In this document: positions 1 through 12,400 of the stretch, piece after piece
Numbering within the stretch: position 1 is the first letter of the stretch
How the letters are laid out: every line of letters starts with the position of its first letter
Origin: Blastobasis lacticolella
Lineage: Eukaryota; Arthropoda; Insecta; Lepidoptera; Blastobasidae
Length of the DNA: 64,000 nt
Direction of reading: 5' to 3'
Assembly: GCA_905147135.1 (NCBI GenBank)
Contig: LR990043.1
Coordinates: 18,105,584 to 18,169,583, forward strand
Translations under genes and position numbers: made by a program
Notes under the pieces: model-generated
What the model was told of the DNA's origin: nothing
Database searches by the model: none
What the model saw: the letters and a program-made list of their open reading frames with translations, nothing else

Positions 1-307
1 CAAATGGTTGCATTTTCCCAACCATCAAAGGAGCACCCTAGTGTTTTAATGACCAACAGACCGTCAGGCTCATGGGATATTGACATCAAGATGAACTGAC
101 AAACAGACCCACCTGATTGGAAGCGGTTCCTGTCTAACATCCATGTTTCATGCGTAACAAAAATGCAGAAACGCCTATACATTTTCATTACCACCGATTT
201 GCCAACTCTTTCACTCCCTACACCGATCACAGTTAACACTTGACACTGTCACGCCATCACTAACACTGTCACTATCACTGGCCAGCCTGGCCCGCGGCGG
301 CCCGCCG

Positions 308-466
308 TCAGTCGGCCTCCTCCGCGGGCCGTCGGTACACGGGGCCAAACTTGGCCATGTACTTCTTGACGAACATCTTGGCCTTGGAGCGAACGGAGTC
401 GGTCACCACCAACTCCTCGACACCGCGGCAGTGCTTCAACTCTTTCAGCATCACGAAGTGAGTCAG
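308..466 (-). CDS. Set2: Set2 last coding exon 19: end of SRI and stop
   Basis: Reads LTHFVMLKELKHCRGVEELV, then VTDSVRSKAKMFVKKYMAKF and a short tail to TGA at 308-310. It completes the SRI domain. Acceptor CTCCACAG. The + strand frame over this region (431-616) is a shadow. Confidence 0.94.
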   Translation of the reverse strand: MTHFVMLKELKHCRGVEELVVTDSVRSKAKMFVKKYMAKFGPVYRRPAEEAD

Positions 467-3400
467 CTGTGGAGGGAGACGGGTAAAGTTAGGTTGGTAA
501 CAGATTATGGTGCAGTGCAGTGTTGGGACGCGTTCGCTGCATGGTATGATGTGATAACTATTTTCTTTGATAAATATACCTTGATAATTATTTATTTATT
601 TAATTTGAAAAATTAAAGAAAAAGAGACTGTTTGGACTGACTTCGATCGAGTGCATTACCACAAAAAATCTCTCTCTGCGGACGAGATGCCTGAAAATGT
701 CTAGATAATTTTGTCTGTACAAATAAAATAATTATCATGATAATTTCGAACCCTGGTTCGGTGTGTTACTGGGTAAAGCTTCTAAAGGAGCAATATTATA
801 CTCCAATATATTGCTTCAACTGCAACACAATAACTGGTCTTGCAGGCAATCATAGCCAGCAATTTTTTCTATTGCAGTTTCAGCCGCACTCTAATGCTGT
901 GGCTTCCTGCATCCTATTCTATTGTAATCGACATGAAGTTTACCGTAAGTCACGAAGTGACAATGTTGCAGGCATACATATATTGCTCATTTAGAAGTCT
1001 CTGAAGATATATATTTAGATGATGAATGAGGTATGGAACACTTTGCCTGCGAGTGTGTTCCGTGATCACTATAATCTGGACGCCTTCAAGACTAGCGTGT
1101 TTCTAGGCAGGCATGCTCCATCTTTGGCCGCATCGTCACTTACCACCAGGTGAGATGGTGGTCAATTGCTGACTCATCATCATCAGCCAAAAGACGCCCA
1201 ATGCCAGGCTAGTCTAAAGATATTAGGCAAGAAACTAGGCAGCAGCAGCAGCCTGTTAAAACCCACCTTCCTAGCCAAATGTTTAAAGTCCGCCGTGTTG
1301 GTGATCCGGCCGGCCTTAGCCTCCGAATGCCTGTACGGGTTCAGATGTTGCACCATGACACGCGCCATACTGCTCCGGAACTGTTCCTTGATTCGTCGTG
1401 CTGTGTCCTCCACGTCTTGTTGCGGGGCTGGCTCGGGTTCCTGTGGGTTTTTTTTGTTTTTTGAGTAAAAGGACATTACAACAATGTATAGTAACGAGAC
1501 AGTCGGTCTATCAAACTGCTGGGCAGTTTTGAGACTAGAGAATCTTAGTAAATAAATGAACTGTTTGCCTCTTCCCAAAGGTTGTCTGAAAGAGATCGCA
1601 TAAAGCGATAAAGCCGCCTTTGCGCGCATGTGATATTATACTGATTTTTGTATACTGTCTTGTAATATGTGTGCAACAAAGAGTTTTTACTTACTTAATT
1701 ATATCACTATTTGTACATAAAAATAATCATCGTGGCGTTAATATCCCGGTTGAGCTCTCGCGCACGAGGGCCCGGGGTCCGCCGTGACTATGATCCAGGA
1801 TTTGGCAGGTCAGGTAATTACAGTGGAGCGACTGCCATCTGACCTCCATGACCCTGCTAACCAGGGGAACCTGACCAGATTGGATCAGGTTAGTATTCAA
1901 CTAATGTACATAACTCAGAAAACAGTCATTGGTACATGGCCAGAGCGGGATTCGAACCCGGGACCTCTGGCTTACGAGTCGGATACTCTAACCGCTCGGC
2001 CACCGACGCTCTTAACATCGACGCTCTGTACAAACAGAGGTTTAAAAAATAGAAGCGTAAATGTTTCAAAATCCCTACATAAATATTGTCTGTTTGTCAC
2101 GCTTTCACGGCTAAATCGACGTACCGATTTTGATGAAATTAAGTATGGAGATAGTTTAGCACCCGAGGATGTATATACGCTACTTTTAATTCCTCTCCAC
2201 TCGCAATCTAGCAAGACATAGGTACAGCTTTCCACGCAGGCGGAACCGTGGCAGGAAAGCTAGTTTAATAAAAGCTTTACAATGTAGCTAGGCATAGGCC
2301 TCCCCCAGAGATCTCCACGAAGGCCGCATCCAGCTGGTACCCACGATCTTTACCAGGTCGTCGGTCCACCTTGTGAGAGGGCTCACGCTGCGTCTTCCAG
2401 TACGTGGTCGCCACTCGTGAACTTTACTGCCCCATCGGCCATCTGTTCTACGAGCTATGTGCCCTGCCCACTGCCACTTTAGCCTGGCAATCCTTAGGGC
2501 TACGTCGGTGACCTTGGTTCGCTTGCGGATCTCCTCATTTCTGATTCGATCGCGCAACGAGACTCCGAGCCCTTTCCATTGCCCTTTGAGTAACAGTGAG
2601 CTTTCTTATGAGACCCATAGTTAGTGGCCATGTGCACTGCAAGTATAATATACTATATGGTATGGTATATTATATATTATATGGTAAGCATATATGGTGT
2701 TCCTTACCGGCGCTGGCGCGGGCTCCTCGCATACAATGTCGGGCTCCGGCGTGGGCTCTGGCGCGGCGGGCGGCGACACCGATGGCGCTTCAGAGTCGTC
2801 TGAGTCAGACTCGGAGTCTATTAGGTCCACCTGCGGGTAACATGGTGAAGGATTAGAAGTGATTATCATGCAATCAAATGTTGACGACCTCAGTGGTTCA
2901 GTGATGCCAGTCTGCCACGAGAGGTTTCGTGTTCGATTCCCGGTCGGGCAGAAATTGAAATGATGAATTTTAATTTCTGTTACGGGTCTGGGTGTTATAT
3001 GTTTAATAAGTATGTATTTAAAAGTATATAAGTAGTTTATCAGTGATCTAGCACCCATAACATAAGCTTTGCTTACTTTGGGGCTAGATGGCGCTTTGTG
3101 AATTTGTCCAAGATTATTTATTATAATTATTTATTAATCAGGGCAGTGACTATGAGCAGATGTGATAAAATAATTCATGTTTTTATGCTATTTAGTGACA
3201 AACAAACATCCTACCTGATGGTAAGTGGTAACTGTCGCACTTAACATCTACTATTCATACATTTAGGTTGCGGTTGACGAAAATGCAGGTCATGTCATGC
3301 AAGGCCTTGTCCCATTGGACATAGCGCAATAAAGAAAGAAAGGATTAATGGTCCCGATGAAGCGGCATTGGTTTTGTGGCAGCGTGCTTGTGAGACCGAT

Positions 3401-6400
3401 AACCGTGGTTAAGCAACGTTCACAGTCTGGGAATTGGATGGGTGACCGTTTCGTACTTTAAGGCTAGTCGAACTTAGCACCGCTACGTGCTCGCCATTAG
3501 TCAGGTGTGTCTAATACCGTTGGCGAAGCGACGTTGAGCAAGGTCTTAATATAGAGACTTTGAGACTAGATAAACAATCTTAGGATTATCAGAAGGAGTA
3601 CCAACCTTGACATCAGGCAAGTGCCTAGCAGTGGCCCGCTTGGCGGCGGCCAGCTGTCGCACTTTGTGCAACAGTCTCTCCCTCCGCCGCCGCAGCTTCT
3701 CCTTGGTCTGGCGGTAGCGCTTCACCTCGAGCCGACCAGCTGCCTTGTCTTCCTCTGTGCGGGGCTGGGGGAAGGGAATAGTAATATTAAATAAATCCCG
3801 ACGCTCTTACGGTGAGGGAAAACATCGTGATGAAACCTACACTGAAACATGGGGTTCTTCAAGAAAGGGGTTAAAAGGTTTTTACGGGGTCGGCAACGCG
3901 TGGGTGATGCCTCTGGTATTGCAAACGTCCATAGGCTGCGGCGACTGCTTACCATCAGGCAGGCCGTAAGCTTGTTTGCCAAATTGGTGGTATAAAAAAA
4001 AAAACTTAATGTGTAACCGTGATCCAATCTGGCCAGGTTCCCCTAGTAGCAGAGTCACGGCAGCCGCTCCACTGTAATCACCTGAACTGCCAAATGCTTG
4101 ATGGTCAAGGCGGATCTCGGGCGCACGTGAATACAACCGGGACATTAATGTCAAGATAATAACCCAATATTATATCAAACCAACGTCTGGTTTGCAGAAT
4201 GACACACACAGGAATCTAATTTATTGTATTGGGAAAACAATATCTTCATCTACCAGCACACACTCCTTTCGTCGGAATGTCGTCATTCATACAGCCATTC
4301 TTGGTTCTATAAAAGGCTTTGTTTAGTGATGTTATGATGACACTTATCGGCCTCTTAGGGCATCAGTAAGTACATGCGGTCCCATAAAAGGCTTTGTATA
4401 GTGATGTGATCCTTACGCTAATCAGCCTCATAGGGCATAGCAAGTAGAGGCTCTATAAAAGGCTCGATACATATATAGTAATGTGATCCTTACGCTGATC
4501 GGCCGCTCGGAGACGAGTCCCGGGCGGCGTTTCCGCGCCACAGACACCAGCGCGTGGTCCGGGATGAGGCCGGCGCGCTCCTTTATTACTGGGGGAGATA
4601 CGGAATCACATAAATATTTTTATTTTATTTTATTTTATCTTTATTCATATGGAAAAACCAACAGCTTTTAATACAAGCATATAAAACATAAATAAATACA
4701 AAAAGCCAATTACAGGTTCTCACTGATAGCAGTATCATAAGATAATTAAGTCGCAACGCACTAGTCTACGAGAAGAACATATAAAACATATAAAAACTTG
4801 CCGTATGTAATAAATACAATATAACATATGTGCAAAATAATACAATCTGTTAGTTATGCATTATGTTTGGCTACTATTATTGAAAAATGCCTGACTAAGC
4901 ACTCGCTTTGCCGTCCGATAGCCTGTGTTGAACAAATCGAAATCCACATTTTTACTTAACCTATTGAAACTATCGCAGCTACGCCACAGAAAAGTGGTGG
5001 ATATGTAGGATATATTGTATTGGGATATTGATAGGTAGTATTGGTGGATATAATAAAATAATAATAATAATAAAAAACATTAAAAAGATAAAATGATAAA
5101 TATAATACCGCGATTTACCTGTTGATGGTGTTTCTAAGAGAGTATATTTTAAATTGGTAAGTAGACAAATCACTACAACATGAAGTAAAATGTCCATCTA
5201 GGACCAGTCTAGGTCATTTCAGAAAAACAAAAAACTGGAGCTTTCAAATATTGGTCCACGCAGTCAGTTTCGGACAAAATTTGGTATCCAAACACATACT
5301 TGTTAACCAAAAACCACCTCTAGAACAAATTCTCAAATAAAAATATTTGTTCATAGCAAGCTTTTATCGCGCGTTATCTATAATCAGTCAAGAGTGCTTG
5401 TCAAGACTAATCAAACGAGCCCAAACTCGGTGGGTTTATCATGCGTACTGTAGGAGTTCCGATGGCGACCTCCTGTCTCCATCATCAGTCTAGCTCGTTG
5501 TGTAACATTACAATGTCCACCGAACTCAATCAGAAACCGGGAAATGCGTGAAATTTTATATTACGTACATGGGGACATGTGAATCTTGTAATAATGGTGC
5601 ACCAACCTTCGTAAATACCGTTGACGCCTTCAACGAACTTGCCCTTGGGCCGCGCCGTCACGTCCACCGCACTCACGGGCTCGTCCTCCTCTTCAGACGA
5701 ACTTTCCTCTGCTAAATGGGAAAGTACATTGAAATAGAAAATGTAAAGCTATTGACAAATAAAATAAATAAATATATTGAGTGTCGTACGCTGAGTGTGT
5801 AGTAGAGATGAAACGGATATCCGGTTACTATCCGGTATCCGGCCTTAATTTACTATCCGGCCGGATACCGGATAGCGCGTTAATATCCGGCCGGATACCG
5901 GATAGTAAAAAATGTATGAAAATTTCATAAAAATGATTTTGCTCATAGGCTTCCTCCATTTCTCTGAGCAGTAGCCGCGTCAATGATATTATCCTTCAGG
6001 TGCCGTTGGACCGCCGTCAGCCAAGTGGTGTGTGGAGTCTTCCGCGGCAACGCGTCGTCGTCGAGAAAAGGGCTACTTGCACCACAGTGGTCTTTGGAGT
6101 GACAGAGCACATGCCCATACCATCGCATTCGGCGTTCTCTATTTCTCTCGGGGATATATGAGACTTTGTAACTTCCACGAGTGAGGACATTAGATACGTA
6201 CTTTGCCCTACAGGGTGACACCCGCTGATCAGTGTAAAAAATGCGCATTTCTGTCGTGTGTTGTTTTGACAAGTGTTGTTTAGTATAATATTTTTTCCAA
6301 AGTCAATCAAGGTTTATAATGGATTAAATATACAAATTTATCTATATTTAGATTTCATATACGATGTCGTTTGTCCTCCAATATGCTGAGGGCATGTGTA

Positions 6401-9400
6401 TGCCCGTATTTCGAAACTACGAATCCTACGAGGTCAAATGAATTGTGCAGTTCAACGTTAAAATTATTCACATAAAGGAACACTTGAAATCACGTAACAC
6501 ATGCAGTCGTCTAAAGTCCCACCTCACGGTGACAGCTTGCTCAAACTTGTTCAGAGACTAAGTCCACCCGCATATCCGGCTGGCCGGATATCCGGTATCC
6601 GGCCAAACCACTATCCGTTTCATCACTAGTGTGTACCCATTACACACTCCCGTCGACTTACGTCTCAATTTTACTTTATTTTTCTATGAATATTTTTAAC
6701 TATTGTGTCATGTGTCTGAATGAAATAAACGTGTTTACTTTACTTTACTTTACTTTAAAAAAGGAATAAAGTGTTTGATCTCAATACTCATCATCATCAG
6801 CACTATGTGATGTGAAAGTTTTGATGTTTGTTACAATCACGTGAATGGTTTTGATTAGTGTTGTAGCTTATATCCCATTATAACATTGGCTATCCGGGAT
6901 AAACGCTAGGATGATGATGATGATCATGATGACATTTACATTTCATCAGATTGCAAGTGAACATCGCCTGAAGACCAGTTGGTACAAATGACGGCACGTA
7001 CCTCGAGTGTTGGTCATTATTGCACAAAAGTCAAAAAATAGGTGTCGCGGGGATCTCCGTGCGCCAATTGGATTGGACTCCGTGCGACTGTACCCTTGAG
7101 CAGGAACAACGGCTCGAGATACGTGCCGCCAACAATCACTGTACTTGTCATGTGCTATTCAATTATATTATATGTGTCCATAGCAACCCCATAGCTGGAC
7201 CAGGGTGAGAGTAACCAACGTACCCATATTTTATCCTATTTGAGACACATTATCTCGTAAAACATATGATTTTTCTGATTAACAGAGGCAAGATGTTACA
7301 ATAACCGCATATCCTCCCATCTGTATCATCACATACCGTCATTTCCTGCGGGCAGGTCGGGTGGCTGCCACTGCGGCTGTCTCAACTTCACGTGGTAGTA
7401 GTAGGTGCGGCCGCGCGAATCCGTGGCCGAACGCCACAGCGACGGCAGCCCCTCGGGGACTTCCGATGGCTGGATTGTGGGAATAGTAAGTAAAGTAAAG
7501 TAAAACACATTTATTACACTCAAACACACAGCACAAAATTCTTAAAATTAAATTTAAAAAATATAATCAAACAGAGACATAAACAAAACAAGAAAAAGAA
7601 AAAAGATACTCTAATCTCGTTCGTGCCATGTGGAGAGTGCAATGGGGCCACACTCAGCATATGCCACGACAGTTGCCGTGACGCTGGTTTTCAGTGGGCC
7701 CTCTATAGGATAGGGTATTGGCTGGTAGTGTGCGAGCGAAGAAGTTTCGACTTCGGCGATCTTCGGCTACAGCTTCAGCCACAAAAAACCGCCCTCGGCG
7801 AAATTACCCGAAATCCGGCAGAAGCCCAAGTTTTCGCTGATTGTGGTTTATTAAATTAAAATTAAAATTCATTTATTTCAGACGAAGTAGTCCATATTAC
7901 ATTAGGATGTCAACGTTATGAGTACAATGTCAAATAATTAAAATATAATTCATTAGTATTACAATTGAAATGTCAAGATCTAAATATAATACCATCGATA
8001 TGTCAAAAATTTAAATTCCAATTTTCAATAGATTCAAGTAACATGTCTAATTTTTTTTTTGTTAGTAAAGCATATTTCGTAATATTAAGTTAGTGTATAA
8101 TTGTATTTAAAGTATAATTAATCTAAAGACTGCGTGCATACGCGAGCTCACAGCAGCGCCTCATGTACACGCAGTCCATCCTGTCGGCTACCACACGCAG
8201 GAGCGCGTTGGGGCTGCCGCGCACGCGACGCACCAGGGATGAGCATTTCTTACGCATCGTGGCAAAGAAACAGTCTACCGCGGCCTCTGCAAACATCCCC
8301 GATGCGCTACAGAAGCGCGGCAGCCCCAACAACACCCGGAACGCGTTATTGAATTGGACGCGAAGGGCGCTGTATGTTTTCAGCGTGTAGTCAGCCCACA
8401 AGCTGCAAGTATAAAATGATGTACAATAAACTCTAAACATAGTAATCTTAACTTCTTTCGAGCACCTTGCAAACCTGCGGGCCATCATATTGGCACGTTT
8501 TGACAGCGCCCTTCGTTCCCGTTCAATGTCGTCATTGTCCTTGAGATTTTCAGACACAAGATGACCTAGGTATTTAAAGTTATAAACTCTCTTCAAATCT
8601 ACACCATAGAGTTTAATAGTCGGTACATTACTTGCGCCTCTGCCTCGAACGGTAAAGACCATGACCTGGCTCTTTTTAACATTATACTGCAATCCGTGTT
8701 CGACTGCGTACTCAGCACAAATGTCTAATAACACTTTTAACCCACACATCGACGCACTCAGCAGCACCATGTCGTCTGCATAGCTTATGTTATTGAAACA
8801 CACTCCATCAACGTGGCATCCAACATGTGTGCTGCTGAGAGCGGCGATCAGGTCATTCATGTATAAGTTAAATAGTGTGGGTGAAGTTAATCCCCCCTGT
8901 CTCACCCCACACTCCATCCCATAAGAAGTCGATAATGCCTGCACCCATTTCACATTATTTACCTGATTACTATACCAGTACCTGACTATGTTGACTATGT
9001 CAGAAGGGATCCGACTATCCTCCATCTTTTTCCAAAGGATGTCGTACGAGACCAAATCAAATGCCTTAGATAGGTCAAGGAAACAGGCGCACACCTCAGT
9101 ATTCCTTTTTGTATAGTAATTAACGGTATGCTTGAGACTCAGTATAGCTGTTTCTGTTGACAGTCCTGCTCGAAACCCAAACTGATTGTCGTGGGGTATC
9201 ACATACTTTTTCAACTGAACATCAAGCATACCGTCAAACACTTTTCCAGTAATCGTGGCTAGCGAAATAGGGCGATAATTGTTTGAATCCGCTATATCTC
9301 CAGTTTTGTTTTTGACAATGGGGACCACAATAGTCTTAATCATATCTGCTGGTAAGTAAGCATGACTAATACATAATGAGTACAGCATGGATAACACTCT

Positions 9401-12400
9401 GGGTAAATGAGGGCCCGCATGCCGAAAGTGTTCAATGCTAAGGCCATCGTGACCTGGTGATTTCCCCCTTGACATACTATCTATAGCGCGTTTAATATCA
9501 CGAGCATTAAATGTGATTGGAAGGTCACAACCCGACGTATTATCACTATATTGTGATTTAGCTTCCACCACTGATGATTTAATCATAAATTGATCTCGGA
9601 AAAGGTTTGAGATGTTCTCAGCACCACTAACGCCATCAATGCTCACCGGCAGGCCAGGCTTGGCATCAAGACGCTTAGTGTTCTTCCAAAATAACCTAAA
9701 ATCACCTTTCGCATGGTGTGAAGCCAGGATATTCATCTTAATTTGGTCCTCGTGGTTTTGACACCACTTAAGTCTAGACTTGAAAATCTTCCTAGCCCCA
9801 CACATAGCGTTGTATACCGGTCCACTACTTGGTTTGCCAGCCCACGTCCATACCTCGAACTGTCGCCTGGCCTCCCGATGAGCATCGCGGACGTGCACAT
9901 TCCACCCAGAAACCGGCTTTTTTTTGGCACGCCTGATATCCTGACTCACCAGGGATGCCGTGCTAAGTGCAGTGACAATGTCGTTATACAGAGAGTCTAT
10001 AACCTGCCTGTGGTTTACATCAACGCAGTGATTATCACAACAGTTTCTAAGTACACTCGGAAAATCAATTAGTCTTAAAAGTTCATGACATTTTGTGCTA
10101 TATGCAATAATTTGATCCCTCCCTCTATTTCCCCATATTACTTGGTTATGTTTTAGCGCACAGTTTACCAGTGTAGGAGGCAACCGTATAGCATCCAGAT
10201 TAATTTCAAATATTATTGGAAAATGATCCGACCATAAGACATCATACTTTACATATGTTTTTATAACAGAACAAACTGCTGCTTTTGTTGCTAAGCAATG
10301 ATCTAGCCATCTTCTGGAACCGTTGGCCTCGCTAACAAACGTATAAGTATTGGATTGTAATCCCATCAAGTCAACGTCTACACAAGACATATAATTGTCC
10401 TCACAAAAAGTTGTCAACTCCATATAAAATTTGGAGGAATCGATGCATATTTCAACTCCAATAAATCCGTCCGTAGGTCATTTATTTGTGAATGCGACAC
10501 GTAATTGATCTTAATTTCATCCAGCTCCGCTCGTACAATGCATAAATCCTTCAATAATTTTGACGCATCCAAATGATCGAAACTAATAGGTGGTAGTTTA
10601 TCCAAGTCTCGAGCCACAAAAACAGGCAAGCACTCCGAGTCTGTTCGTTTGAATAAGGCAATAATGTCACCGAGTTCACGATTTTCCTTCCCTTGACCCT
10701 TACGCACGGACGTAGAATTAAATTTTCGCTGATCTCGAGGCAGCGATTCAAACAATAAAGACTTTGATCTCGAAATCTGTTCACTATTAAATGTCGTAAC
10801 ACAAATTCGCACCAAGCTATCTTCATCCATTATTGATATTTTGTTCTGGATGTACGCTAATAACTCGTCGATCACTATATTGCAATTATTACACTTCAAT
10901 GTCAACGCCATTGTTTACGTTCGCGTCGCACCCTTTGTGTGATGTGCGTTTGCGCCGGCTACCCGACCCGACACTTATATTATTTTTTATACTTTAATTG
11001 CGAGGTAATTTTTTTCATCAATCTCCAGTAGAGGTAATCTCTACATCAATTCATAGAAATGACTAAAATTACCTTTCTTTTAATAAATAAATAAATAATC
11101 ATTTTTTCAGAATTTACAATTCCATATCTTTTTAGGTACGTAAGTAGTTTTTAAATTCATTACCAAAAATAGAAAAATAATAACAATGTCAAATTCCATA
11201 CTATGTCAATTAACTAAAAATATCAATTTCAAACAATTTCATAAAATAATAAATTATAAAGTCAATATTATAAAGTCAATATATATATTTTATTTTTTAT
11301 ACCACTAAGGTGGCAAACAAGCTTACGGCCTGAAGCAGTCACCGTAGCCTATGGACGTTTGCAATACTAGGGGCATCACCCATAAAGTTTAAAAATCATT
11401 TAAATGATTAATTGTAGCTTGTAGCCAATCTTGAACGAAATTTCTTAGAGCTTTTAAGCCTTCGCTTTTGACTTCGGCCGAAAGCTGATGCCAGAAATTG
11501 CCTTTCGGTCGAACACTATTTACTACAGATAAACTGTGAAGGAGACGTAAGTAATCATACGTCGTCGTGTAAAAGAGAAAAGTGACTCTAATGTGGCTGA
11601 GAAGCGAAACAGCCAAACCAACGTGAGGCATCCCGGTATTTTATACTTCTATGCTTTGTCTAAAATAGGATGATAATTTTGACAACTCACTAATTATTGG
11701 TCCTTGGCGCACGTCTATAAAGTTTCGTGTTTTAAATATGATACAATGTTCTACGGATAATGTCGTACTTCATAGACAGGCCCCGCCCCTTTAGTGAAGT
11801 GCCACGAATAACGAATAACAACAGACAATCGTAAATAGGTATTCAAATAAAATAATCGAACATTTAAAATTGACATTTAGATAATTAAATGATTTTTAGC
11901 AACTATAACTCTTATTCCTTGTTTAGATTTCACAGTAAAAAACCTTTCACAACAACGATTTCGACTCGCAAGTATTCTACGGAATATGCTGACTGACCAA
12001 ATTAAAATACGCACGTGTCGAAATCGTCGTTGTGGAAGGATTTTAATGTTGTATTAATAAATTATTAATTCAAAAGAAAATAAATAGTTTATTTTGTATA
12101 ACACGTACTGAATAACTATGCAACTATCGATTCCAAGTTCTATGACAATGATAATCGATAATCGAATAGAGTCATTAACGATTTTACACTACCCCATCCC
12201 TACAGCGAACTGTCAAAATTATCATCCTATATTTGACAAAGTATAGAACGCACACAAGAGGAATTAAATACTATCGCTAAGAAAAGTCGAAGAATGGGTA
12301 TCTAAAAAAATTATTGTAAAAAAAAATTGCATTGTCCTGGTCGAATTTCCACTAGCCGACGGCAAAAACGGCACATCAGTTAGTTTCTGCCTTGTATTAA

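Larger units (their letters stand above)
7850..10975 (-). mobile_element. Internally deleted CR1/L2- or Jockey-group LINE in a Set2 intron
   Basis: Same strand as Set2, in the intron between exons 12 and 13. It contains an ORF1 remnant (10414-10911), an endonuclease-truncated RT ORF (8123-10423) and a 270-base AT-rich 3' UTR ending in a TTTTAATTTTAATTT-type tail near 7850. The edges are approximate, and no clean target-site duplication was found. Confidence 0.8.

Noticed and set aside
1940..2020. Functional tRNA gene on the minus strand
   Set aside because: Box A and box B are good, but the acceptor-stem ends do not pair and the anticodon stem is poor. The sequence continues into a SINE body that recurs elsewhere.
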